Source of the DNA: Yoonia sp. R2331
Lineage (GTDB): Bacteria > Pseudomonadota > Alphaproteobacteria > Rhodobacterales > Rhodobacteraceae
DNA: 64,000 bases
Assembly (NCBI RefSeq): GCF_041103235.1
Contig: NZ_JBGCUN010000001.1
Location: 1,302,001-1,366,000, forward strand
Direction of reading: 5' to 3'
Positions 1 to 6,730 of the stretch are shown here, piece after piece. Under the pieces are notes generated by a model. It did no database searches and was not told the DNA's origin. It was given only the letters and a program-made list of their open reading frames with translations. The stretch's first letter is position 1, and each line of letters begins with the position of its first letter. The position numbers were made by a program, and so were the translations under genes.

Positions 1-1646
1 TATACTGGGAACTCGAAGACCCAACTTTCAATCTCAACGCATGGTCACAGACCCAGAAGAACATCGCCGCAACCCTCAAGACAGATAGCAGCGTCACAGA
101 CCCGCCGCGCATCATGCGCGTTGCAGGGTCGGTCAACTGGCCAAAGCCCCAAAAAGAGGCCAAAGGCTACAAGCCCGAAGTCGTCGGGCTGCACTTCTAC
201 GAAGACCGTGAACCCATCCCATCTGAGCGCATGGCGCGCATGTTTCCGGCCATACGGGGTAATTCTGAAAACACCCCGCATGAGGGTGGTTTCCAGATCG
301 ACACGGGGGAATTGCCCAAACTGGACCGCGAGCGGGCGGCAATCAAAGCCCTGTCTGGGGAAAACTGGAATATCGAGGTTTTCAAGCTGGTCGGCTCCTA
401 CGTCCGCAAGGGCATGTCGGATGGCGAAATCCTTGCGCTGATCGAACCCCTCACAATCGCGGGCTACACCGTCGCAGACACCCGCGACGAAGTGCAGGCC
501 ATGATTGACCGCACACGGGCCAACCCGGCGTTTGAGCCTACACTTTCCGAAGAGACGAAAAGTGTATCCTTCGACCATCCGCCCGCAGATGCCGCAGCAG
601 CGGCTTGGCGCGTCCAAACCGCGGCTGAGTTTACCGCGGACTTTGTGGCCCCCGAATACCTCATTGACGGGGTTATCCAGCGCGGACGCCTATACACCCT
701 CACAGCGCCCACGGGCAGCGGGAAAACCGCGGTAATGCTCTATATCGCAGAGGCGATGGCATCCGGGTCCGCGGTATGTGGGCGCGACACCGAAGCGGGC
801 GACGTGCTCTATCTGGCAGGCGAAAATCCCGATGACGTAAGAGCCAGGATCATCGCAACACTTGCCCAAGCAGAAACGCCAGCCGCGGCAAGCCGCATGC
901 ACTTCATCCCCGGCACGTTCAGCATTCGCCAAGACATGAAGCTTATTCAAGAGGCCCTTGAGGCGCTGCCAAACTGCAATCTCGTCGTGATAGACACATT
1001 AGCAGCATACTTTGACGGCGATGACAGCAACAGCAATGCGCAAATGCTCGACTTCGCGCGTGTCGTTCGCAAGATCACCGAAGGCACAGGAAAGCCCGCG
1101 GTTGTCATGCCAGCGCACCCCGTCAAGAACGCCGCAAAGACAAACCTGACGCCCATGGGCGGGTCTGCTCTGCTGAATGAAGTTGACGGCAATCTATGCC
1201 TATGGAAGCGCGAAACCGCGGTTGAGCTTCATTGGCAGGGAAAACACCGCGGCGCGGACTTCGAGCCGCTAAACTTTGAGCTGGTCGGCATCACATCCGA
1301 AAAGGTCAAGGACGCCAAGGGGCGGCTCATGCCAACCGTGATGGCGCGGCCACTGCTCGAAACGCGGGCGCTCGAAATCGCCGTAGACGCTCTGTCAGCA
1401 GAGGATCGGCTAATCCTCAACATCGAGAAGTACGAAGCCCAATCTATCGCACAGCGCTGCGTCGAGATCGGCATGGTCAACAAAGACGGAAAGGCCAAGA
1501 AAACGAACCTGATGCGCATCCTCGAAAAGCTGGAAAAGGAAAAGCTGATCCAGCGCTTTCGGACCAACTGGGAGCTTACCGCCCGCGGTCAACGCGCCGC
1601 GGATATCATCAAGAGCGGCGGCGAATTTGCGGAGGAATTGGCGTGA
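1..1646 (+). CDS. RepA-like primase-helicase of the prophage, 5' partial
   Basis: The reading frame is open from base 3, so the start lies left of the window; about 547 residues are visible. An N-terminal segment with the RVAGSVNWP motif resembles the end of a RepB/prim-pol type primase domain. It is followed by a RecA-fold ATPase: Walker A TAPTGSGKT (visible residues ~232-240) and Walker B NLVVIDTL (~325-332), as in RepA/AAA_25 hexameric helicases. The last ~100 residues look like a winged helix. The likely role is origin unwinding and priming in phage replication. An origin-like repeat cluster starts at its stop codon, which fits that job. Family assignment is by motif only. Confidence 0.85.
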   Translation, partial: YWELEDPTFNLNAWSQTQKNIAATLKTDSSVTDPPRIMRVAGSVNWPKPQKEAKGYKPEVVGLHFYEDREPIPSERMARMFPAIRGNSENTPHEGGFQIDTGELPKLDRERAAIKALSGENWNIEVFKLVGSYVRKGMSDGEILALIEPLTIAGYTVADTRDEVQAMIDRTRANPAFEPTLSEETKSVSFDHPPADAAAAAWRVQTAAEFTADFVAPEYLIDGVIQRGRLYTLTAPTGSGKTAVMLYIAEAMASGSAVCGRDTEAGDVLYLAGENPDDVRARIIATLAQAETPAAASRMHFIPGTFSIRQDMKLIQEALEALPNCNLVVIDTLAAYFDGDDSNSNAQMLDFARVVRKITEGTGKPAVVMPAHPVKNAAKTNLTPMGGSALLNEVDGNLCLWKRETAVELHWQGKHRGADFEPLNFELVGITSEKVKDAKGRLMPTVMARPLLETRALEIAVDALSAEDRLILNIEKYEAQSIAQRCVEIGMVNKDGKAKKTNLMRILEKLEKEKLIQRFRTNWELTARGQRAADIIKSGGEFAEELA

Positions 1647-1659
1647 GTTTGCACCCCCT

Positions 1660-1895
1660 GAAAATCGTTCCAAAAATCGTTCCAAACGCGCCCCGGTGGT
1701 ACGGCACTGGAACGGCATTTGGAACGTTCCAAAAGTCGTTCCAAAATCGTTCCGGTGCGGAACGATTGCACGGTAAGTCACTGAAAAAAAACAATTCATA
1801 CCGGAACGGTTTTCGTTCCGCCTCAAAAATCGTCCACCCCCGTTCCACACCCCCCGTTTCTTTAGGAACGGGGGTGGAGGTGGAATACCGGAACG
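1660..1895. repeat. Cluster of GTTCC/GGAAC words, candidate replication origin
   Basis: Eleven copies of GTTCC or its complement lie in about 230 bases: 1667, 1679, 1709, 1721, 1726, 1738, 1749, 1759, 1803, 1815 and 1842, with further copies at 1865 and 1890. Many are spaced 10-12 bases apart (about one helical turn) and flanked by AAAATC. The cluster begins at the stop of the primase-helicase gene. Iteron arrays beside a replication initiator are typical origins, so origin function is inferred. The open frame running through it (1643-1918) is low-complexity and probably not coding. Confidence 0.6.
1834..1877. repeat. Perfect 13-bp inverted repeat beside the iteron cluster
   Basis: CCACCCCCGTTCC (1834-1846) is exactly mirrored by GGAACGGGGGTGG (1865-1877) around an 18-base loop. 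No T-tract follows, so it is not a standard terminator. The arms contain the same GTTCC word as the neighbouring iterons. A single-strand initiation hairpin or initiator-binding palindrome is possible. Confidence 0.7.
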
Positions 1896-1907
1896 AAAGG
1901 AATAGCG

Positions 1908-2495
1908 ATGCATCCTAATCGCCGCGCAAAGCGCCCCCCAAAGTTTGACACAATCACGCACCCCGACGCGTCGGCTGACGAAACCCGGAAGCACTACACG
2001 CTGGCACCCTTCAACCGCATCGCCGACGAGATGGACCGGAAGTGGGGGATCGACAGATTGCCCGAACTGGTCAGCGTTGATCTGGCCCGCAAGTTTGGCG
2101 ACACGATGGCCGACCTCAACAAAGCCATCACCACCGGAACGCCCGACGAGGTGGTGGCGTGGGCCGGTGTTGGCGTCAGGGCCTACGTGGCGCTCGACAA
2201 GGCGGCAGAGGAGGCTGGGCAGCCCAAGGCCGATCAGGAGGTCTGGGAGATCGAGGTGGACGGAGAGCGGATTGGCGTCATGCGCGATGACAAAGCGTGG
2301 CAGTCCATCAAGGCAGCGCGACCCGACCTCAAGCTTATCACGCTCAGAGAGAGCGTCTTGGCCGCCGTGGCCTACGACATGACGAGCGGTGTGTTGGATG
2401 AGATTAAATCTCACTTCCCCGACGCCAGCGTGTCCAGCGTCAAGCCGACAGACCCGGTGAACTACGCAGCCGGTGGCGACGAAATCAGATTTTGA
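1908..2495 (+). CDS. Hypothetical phage early protein, 195 aa
   Basis: The ATG at 1908 follows GAAAGG and gives a 195-residue soluble protein. It is charged and alpha-helical in appearance, with no signal peptide or membrane segment. I do not recognise a family. The C-terminal third (VWEIEVDGERIGVMRDD onward) has a small alternating strand/helix pattern. It sits between the putative origin and a winged-helix gene whose Shine-Dalgarno sequence overlaps its stop, so it belongs to the early/replication operon. A role in replication or its control is a guess from position only. Confidence 0.7.
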   Translation: MHPNRRAKRPPKFDTITHPDASADETRKHYTLAPFNRIADEMDRKWGIDRLPELVSVDLARKFGDTMADLNKAITTGTPDEVVAWAGVGVRAYVALDKAAEEAGQPKADQEVWEIEVDGERIGVMRDDKAWQSIKAARPDLKLITLRESVLAAVAYDMTSGVLDEIKSHFPDASVSSVKPTDPVNYAAGGDEIRF

Positions 2496-2505
2496 GGAGC
2501 GGAAG

Positions 2506-2850
2506 ATGACCAATTTGGAACGGATGAAAGAAATGGCCCGCGCCGAGTGCAAGCGAATGGGTGGTGTTCCCGGCGGAAAGCCCAGGTCCGAAAGCGATTA
2601 CCAGCGCAAGCGCGCCGCAATGGACCGATGCGCCAAGGTGCAGGCCTATCTGATGTTTGGCGGCAAGAAAGCACCGCGCGACATCGCAGACGCTACCGGC
2701 ATCCCGACCTCAAGCATCAACGCCGTCATCACGGCAATGGAGCATCGCGGTCAGGTCATTGTGGAGCGCAACCACAAGGGGCGCATGAAGTGCAGCCTGC
2801 CGACTTCCTGCACATCCCACCAACCCGCGCCGCAGTCGCAGCCATTCTAG
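2506..2850 (+). CDS. Small winged-helix DNA-binding protein
   Basis: I chose the ATG at 2506 because a GAGGAG ribosome-binding site overlaps the preceding stop; an in-frame GTG at 2473 lies inside the previous gene. The product is 114 residues. Residues ~45-105 (KVQAYLMFGGKKAPRDIADATG, then SSINAVITAMEHRGQV) show the helix-turn-helix plus wing pattern of MarR/IclR-like winged helices. The N-terminus is basic. It is probably a phage transcriptional regulator or replication accessory protein. The domain call is from pattern; the function is inferred. Confidence 0.7.
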   Translation: MTNLERMKEMARAECKRMGGVPGGKPRSESDYQRKRAAMDRCAKVQAYLMFGGKKAPRDIADATGIPTSSINAVITAMEHRGQVIVERNHKGRMKCSLPTSCTSHQPAPQSQPF

Positions 2851-2863
2851 GGGAGATAGACTT

Positions 2864-3151
2864 TTGACCTTCTTCACGCCCTTACCCCCGCTCATAAACC
2901 GCGCACTCACGCCAGAGGGCCTAACCATCCTCAAGGCAATGCGCAGCGCCGCAATCACATTCTCAGCAACAAACCTACAGGCCATAGAGCGCCGCACCGG
3001 CCTGACGAAAAACGAGGTCTGGCGATCTGTTCAAACGATGGAGAACGCTGGACTGGTGGAAACCCCAGACATCGTGCGCAAGGTCTTTTCGCTGACCGAC
3101 ACCGGGTGGGCCGCAGCGGGCGGCAAGCCTTACTGGATGGAGGAGGGGTGA
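2864..3151 (+). CDS. Small winged-helix protein, TTG start
   Basis: Starts at TTG 2864 after GGGGAGATAG and encodes 95 residues. The segment ATNLQAIERRTGLTKNEVW followed by RSVQTMENAGLVETPDIVRK is a classic helix-turn-helix plus beta-wing, close in style to MarR/ArsR-like phage regulators and to the gene just before it. Two winged-helix genes in a row suggest early regulation. The stop overlaps the next ATG (TGATG), so translation is coupled. The target is unknown. Confidence 0.7.
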   Translation: MTFFTPLPPLINRALTPEGLTILKAMRSAAITFSATNLQAIERRTGLTKNEVWRSVQTMENAGLVETPDIVRKVFSLTDTGWAAAGGKPYWMEEG

Positions 3152-3423
3152 TGGATGACGCTTACGACGAACCAAAGTATCGGCCAAAAGAGCGGAAGCG
3201 CCTTGATGAGGAAGCGGCGTTGCGCAACTCGCTGGCACAGGCAATGCGGGATGAAATGTCAGCTTTAGCGGCGGCGGCAGAAGAAGAAAACATAGGTCTG
3301 GATGCGAGGATTTGCAAGTTAATGGCGTGGTCACTGGACCGCATTCTGAGACAGTGGCAGACCGGGCAGCAATTTGAGTTTTCCGACAAGTCTTTCCGCA
3401 AGAAGCGCACCCCCGACGAATAA
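3151..3423 (+). CDS. Hypothetical small helical protein
   Basis: The ATG at 3151 shares its A with the preceding TGA and follows GGAGGAGGGG, deciding this start over an upstream in-frame GTG. It encodes 90 residues that are highly charged and predicted helical (RPKERKRLDEEAALRNSLAQ, AAAAEEENIGLDARI), possibly a short coiled coil. There are no cysteines arranged for metal binding and no membrane segment. Unknown function; part of the translationally coupled early gene string. Confidence 0.65.
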   Translation: MDDAYDEPKYRPKERKRLDEEAALRNSLAQAMRDEMSALAAAAEEENIGLDARICKLMAWSLDRILRQWQTGQQFEFSDKSFRKKRTPDE

Positions 3424-3450
3424 CCACCCACCAACAGGGACACAGGCAAC

Positions 3451-3624
3451 ATGGAAGACCTAACGCAAACATGGTTCCCCGACGACATGGACCAAAACGG
3501 ATATTGCGCTGACGTGGAGTGCTACGAAACTCACCGCCCAAGCCATTCGGAAATTCTGGGGCCGGACGGGCAACCATTGGAATACGAGCCGTTTGTCGTG
3601 GGTTTTGACCTGCGGCGCAAATAA
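3451..3624 (+). CDS. Very small hypothetical protein, 57 aa
   Basis: ATG 3451 to TAA 3622-3624, preceded by CAGGGACACAGG. The 57-residue acidic product (MEDLTQTWFPDDMDQNGYC...) has no recognisable domain. It is supported by position: it fills the gap between two coupled early genes, is in the same direction, and has codon use like its neighbours. The next gene uses a near-identical leader (ACAGGGACAGAG), suggesting a shared ribosome-binding-site module. Confidence 0.55.
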   Translation: MEDLTQTWFPDDMDQNGYCADVECYETHRPSHSEILGPDGQPLEYEPFVVGFDLRRK

Positions 3625-3641
3625 AAACAGGGACAGAGAGC

Positions 3642-3878
3642 ATGAGCCGATATCACATCATCCCCCACGCAAAAGGATGGGCCGTGCGGCGGTCCGGCTC
3701 GCAGCGAGCGTCAAGGGTTTTCGCGTCAAAAGCCCACGCGTCTGACTGGGTTGAGGCGCGCGGCGGCAAGTCGATAACGTTTGGGACGGATGGCAGGGCC
3801 AAATCTTTGAGCCGTGAACTGGTAATGGAAATATCAGAGAAAAACAAATCGGCATTGGCGCGGCTGGCAAAGCGATAA
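3642..3878 (+). CDS. DUF2188-like small protein
   Basis: This 78-residue protein starts MSRYHIIPHAKGWAVRR. The motif YHIIPH..GWAV...G..RAS...F..K..A is the hallmark of DUF2188, small proteins of unknown function common in phages and plasmids. The Shine-Dalgarno region is GGGACAGAG. It lies in the early gene string ahead of the packaging module. Family assignment is by motif; no biochemical role is known to me. Confidence 0.7.
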   Translation: MSRYHIIPHAKGWAVRRSGSQRASRVFASKAHASDWVEARGGKSITFGTDGRAKSLSRELVMEISEKNKSALARLAKR

Positions 3879-3900
3879 CAACAAAACGAGGCAACAGGGC

Positions 3901-4425
3901 ATGACCACCAAAGCAGCAAGACGCCGCAATCGCCGCAATCGGCGCAAATGGCGACAGGCCACAAAAGAGGCCGATACAGCCCAAGAAGTCCCTAAGGTAG
4001 AATTACCTCCCAAAGAAACCGCTAGGCCCACGCCAGAACGCCACGCACGCGGCGTCTGGGCCAAACCAAAGGGAGGCGGCAGGGGTATGATTGATCTGGC
4101 CTATGACATGATCGGCAGGCTTGGGGCGGAGGGCAAGCTGACCGCACAGCAGGTGGAAAGCGCCCGCGTGTTTCAAGAACGCCGCGCTCTCTACGTCGCT
4201 GAACTGGAGGTGCCAGGGTTCAAGTCCTGCCTTGCCGGTGGATCGGGGGGCTATGACGGGTCAGACGGAAACCCCGAAGCGGTGCAGGCGTACAACGTCA
4301 TGGTTGAACGGATCGGGCGCATTTCTACCGCGTGCCTTGTGATTGAGTGCGGAAAGCTGACAGAGCAAAGACCCGCGAGCCTAGATGCGCTGCGAAACGC
4401 GCTGAATGTGTTGGGGGAGGGGTGA
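3901..4425 (+). CDS. Hypothetical phage protein with basic N-terminus
   Basis: 174 residues. The first ~20 are strongly basic (TTKAARRRNRRNRRKWRQAT), suggesting nucleic-acid contact. Residues ~60-170 form a predicted helical domain (MIDLAYDMIGRLGAEGKLTAQQVESA) like small regulators found just upstream of phage terminase genes. A late-gene activator is possible from position but is not shown by sequence. It overlaps the next gene by TGATG at 4423-4427. Confidence 0.65.
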   Translation: MTTKAARRRNRRNRRKWRQATKEADTAQEVPKVELPPKETARPTPERHARGVWAKPKGGGRGMIDLAYDMIGRLGAEGKLTAQQVESARVFQERRALYVAELEVPGFKSCLAGGSGGYDGSDGNPEAVQAYNVMVERIGRISTACLVIECGKLTEQRPASLDALRNALNVLGEG

Positions 4426-4604
4426 TGCAAATCAACATAGCGGGCCATTGTTTGAGCTTATCCCGGAGCACTTTTTGGATCAGGCCGAATGGTGCGCGCT
4501 GTTACATGGTAAAGGCTCCGTGGGCCCCCGAAGTGTTTTCAGAGCGCCATGGGTTCACCAAGACAACCCGCGTGATGGGGTTTCGGTTTCAGATGCGTGA
4601 CTAG
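4425..4604 (+). CDS. Very small hypothetical protein, 59 aa
   Basis: ATG at 4425 overlaps the preceding stop (TGATG) and has a strong GGGGGAGGGG Shine-Dalgarno sequence. The 59-residue product is basic and aromatic-rich (LSLSRSTFWIRPNGARCYMV) without a membrane segment. It is the last gene before the terminator-like hairpin at 4650. Function unknown; support is the coupled start and ribosome-binding site. Confidence 0.5.
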   Translation: MQINIAGHCLSLSRSTFWIRPNGARCYMVKAPWAPEVFSERHGFTKTTRVMGFRFQMRD

Positions 4605-4649
4605 GATGCTTGACCCGCCCCTAAAAACGTGCAATTCTACCGCCGAATT

Positions 4650-4681
4650 AATCCGTCCAGTGGAAACACCGGGCGGATTTT
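4650..4681 (+). terminator. Rho-independent terminator separating early and packaging genes
   Basis: AATCCGTCC (4650-4658) pairs with GGGCGGATT (4671-4679), nine pairs including one G-T wobble, around a 12-base loop, and runs into TTTT. It separates the early genes from the packaging genes, so the late operon probably has its own promoter or is read through by antitermination. Confidence 0.6.
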
Positions 4682-4707
4682 GCATTTCCAGACATAGGAG
4701 CGGAGCC

Positions 4708-4941
4708 ATGAGCACATTAAGTGATCCGGCAAAGTCCGTGGCGGTGGTTACCCCTAACGACACAGCAAGCCTTGGCCCCGTGCGCGGAATTATTGTCGCC
4801 ACGGCTGGCGATTTGTCTGTGGTCATGCAGGGCGGCACGGATGCGCAAACTTTCCCGGTGCCAGCAGGCGTTTTGCCGCTGCGAGTGAAGATCGTCAGAT
4901 CAACGGGAACAACAGCAGCCGGAATCACAGTGCTTTACTAA
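4708..4941 (+). CDS. Small conserved phage protein ahead of terminase
   Basis: ATG 4708 follows AGGAGCGGAGCC and gives 77 residues. The pattern MSTLSDPAKSVAVVTPNDT, then GPVRGIIVATAGDLSVVM and PLRVKIVRSTGTTAAGITVLY is a compact beta-rich fold that I recognise as a recurrent small phage protein near head genes. Its function is not established. It opens the packaging/head operon immediately after the terminator. Confidence 0.65.
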   Translation: MSTLSDPAKSVAVVTPNDTASLGPVRGIIVATAGDLSVVMQGGTDAQTFPVPAGVLPLRVKIVRSTGTTAAGITVLY

Positions 4942-4967
4942 ACACCCCAAGCCAAGAGAGATGACAA

Positions 4968-5420
4968 ATGGCTTCTGATGAAAAGCAAACGGGGCGGCCT
5001 TCTTCGTATACCGAAGAAACGGCTGACAAAATATGTGAGCGCATTGCAGACGGCGAGAGCCTGCGAACGATCTGCCTTGATGATGATATGCCCAACAAAT
5101 CAACCGTGTTTCGGTGGTTGGCGAATATCGAAACATTTAAGGACCAGTACGCGCACGCGCGAGAGGCACAAGCCGACACTTACGTTGACGAAATTGCCGA
5201 CATCGCCGATGACGCATCTAACGACTGGATGGCGAAGAATGACCCCGCGAACGAAGGGCTTGCCCTGAACGGTGAGCACATCCAGCGTTCTAGGCTTCGC
5301 ATTGACGCAAGAAAGTGGATGGCGGGAAAGCTTCGGCCTAAGAAGTACGGCGAGAAGCTGGACCTGAACCACGGCGGCACGGTCAACGTCACCCTTGAAA
5401 GCGATGCCGACCGCCTGTGA
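4968..5420 (+). CDS. terS: Terminase small subunit
   Basis: 150 residues. An N-terminal helix-turn-helix (GRPSSYTEETADKICERIAD, then SLRTICLDDDMPNKSTVFRW) is followed by helices with EIADIADDASNDW and the C-terminal RKWMAGKLRPKKYGEKL, a signature of Sf6/P22-type terminase small subunits. It recognises the packaging site on concatemeric DNA and hands it to the large subunit. Its stop overlaps the GTG start of the large subunit (GTGA), coupling the pair. Confidence 0.9.
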   Translation: MASDEKQTGRPSSYTEETADKICERIADGESLRTICLDDDMPNKSTVFRWLANIETFKDQYAHAREAQADTYVDEIADIADDASNDWMAKNDPANEGLALNGEHIQRSRLRIDARKWMAGKLRPKKYGEKLDLNHGGTVNVTLESDADRL

Positions 5421-6730
5421 CCTACCGCAGGAATCCCGGCCAAGAGCGGATCAGGGAGTTATTCACATCGGGCAAGCGATTTCCGCTTGTCTACGGCGGT
5501 TCGCGTTCGGGGAAAACGTTTGAGATTGTTGGAACAATTGCAGAGCGCACCCTTTTGGCTCCCGGCTCACGGCACCTGATTGTCAGGCAGGAGGGCACTT
5601 CGGCAAAGCGGGCAATTGTCAAAGGCACATGGCCTGAGGTGATGGCCTTGCGCTTTCCCGGCGTCAAATACGAATGGAAAGAGCAATATGGCTATTTTCT
5701 GATGGAAAACGGGTCGGAGGTTTGGGTTGGCGGGCTTAATGACGAGAAGGCCCTGGAGAAAATACTCGGCAACGAATACGCGACAATCTATCCCAACGAA
5801 GCATCGGAAATTAAATATAGCGCTTTCACGCTTCTTAGGTCGCGTCTGGCGCAAACGGTCAAGACGGTAACCGGCAAGGAACTATCGCAACGGTTCTATG
5901 TGGACCTGAATCCCACAACGCGCCAGCACTGGACTTACCGTCTGTGGATTGACGGGATCGACCCCGAGACGCAGGAAATGGTTGATACCAGCAAGTACGG
6001 ACACGTGGTCGTCAATCCGATGGACAACGTGGAGAACCTTTCTCAGGAGTACCTGAACGACCTGCGCTCACTGCCAGCCCGCGCCAAGAAGCGTTTCTAT
6101 GATGGGCAGTACGTCGAGGACGCCGAAGATGCCCTGTGGCGGCGCGACATGATCCAGCGGACGCAGAACCCGCCGACCATGAAGCGGATCGTTGTTGCGC
6201 TTGACCCGGCGGTCACGACTGAGGCGGGATCAGATGAAACCGGCATTATCTGCGCTGGCGTGGATTTTTCGGGCAATGGGTATGTGATCGAGGACGGGTC
6301 GGGCAGGCATCGCCCGGAAGAATGGGCGCGTCAGGCGATTGCGATTATGCGTCTTCGTGGCGCTGACCGGATCGTGGCAGAGGTCAACCAAGGCGGGGAC
6401 ATGGTGGAAAACACCATACGCGCCCACAGTACGACAGTGCCCTACAGGGGTGTCAGGGCAACGCGCGGCAAGGTTCTACGGGCGGAGCCAATTGCAGCCC
6501 TCTACGAGCGTAAGAAGATCTACCACGTTGGCGAGTTTCCCGAACTTGAAGACCAGATGTGTACGTTCACGACCGGCTTTGACCGCAAGGCGGCGGGCTA
6601 TTCGCCCGACCGCGTTGATGCGCTGGTCTGGGCCTTCACAGATTTGTTCCCTGAGTTGTCAGCGCCGCCTAACGATGAGCCGGACTACGAAGAACCCGCC
6701 TACGGGCAAAACGAAGCGACGGGGTATTAG
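5417..6730 (+). CDS. terL: Terminase large subunit (ATPase and nuclease)
   Basis: 437 residues, GTG start overlapping the small-subunit stop. Walker A YGGSRSGKT is at residues 26-34 and a Walker B-like ATIYPNEAS at ~122-130. The C-terminal RNase H-fold nuclease shows VVALDPAV (Asp263), the acidic AEVNQGG strand and the late SPDRVDALVWAF motif. The enzyme pumps DNA into the prohead and cuts it. Length is normal for this family. It lies directly before the portal gene with no gap. Confidence 0.95.
   Translation: MTYRRNPGQERIRELFTSGKRFPLVYGGSRSGKTFEIVGTIAERTLLAPGSRHLIVRQEGTSAKRAIVKGTWPEVMALRFPGVKYEWKEQYGYFLMENGSEVWVGGLNDEKALEKILGNEYATIYPNEASEIKYSAFTLLRSRLAQTVKTVTGKELSQRFYVDLNPTTRQHWTYRLWIDGIDPETQEMVDTSKYGHVVVNPMDNVENLSQEYLNDLRSLPARAKKRFYDGQYVEDAEDALWRRDMIQRTQNPPTMKRIVVALDPAVTTEAGSDETGIICAGVDFSGNGYVIEDGSGRHRPEEWARQAIAIMRLRGADRIVAEVNQGGDMVENTIRAHSTTVPYRGVRATRGKVLRAEPIAALYERKKIYHVGEFPELEDQMCTFTTGFDRKAAGYSPDRVDALVWAFTDLFPELSAPPNDEPDYEEPAYGQNEATGY

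Noticed and set aside
1643-1918. 91-codon open frame overlapping the primase-helicase stop
   Set aside because: It runs through the GTTCC repeat array and hairpin, giving low-complexity sequence (VPKIVPNAPRWYGTGTAFGT) with no fold; the repeats explain the open frame better.
1410-2552. 380-codon minus-strand frame over the iterons and next gene
   Set aside because: It is a shadow of two good plus-strand genes; proline and histidine rich with no domain.
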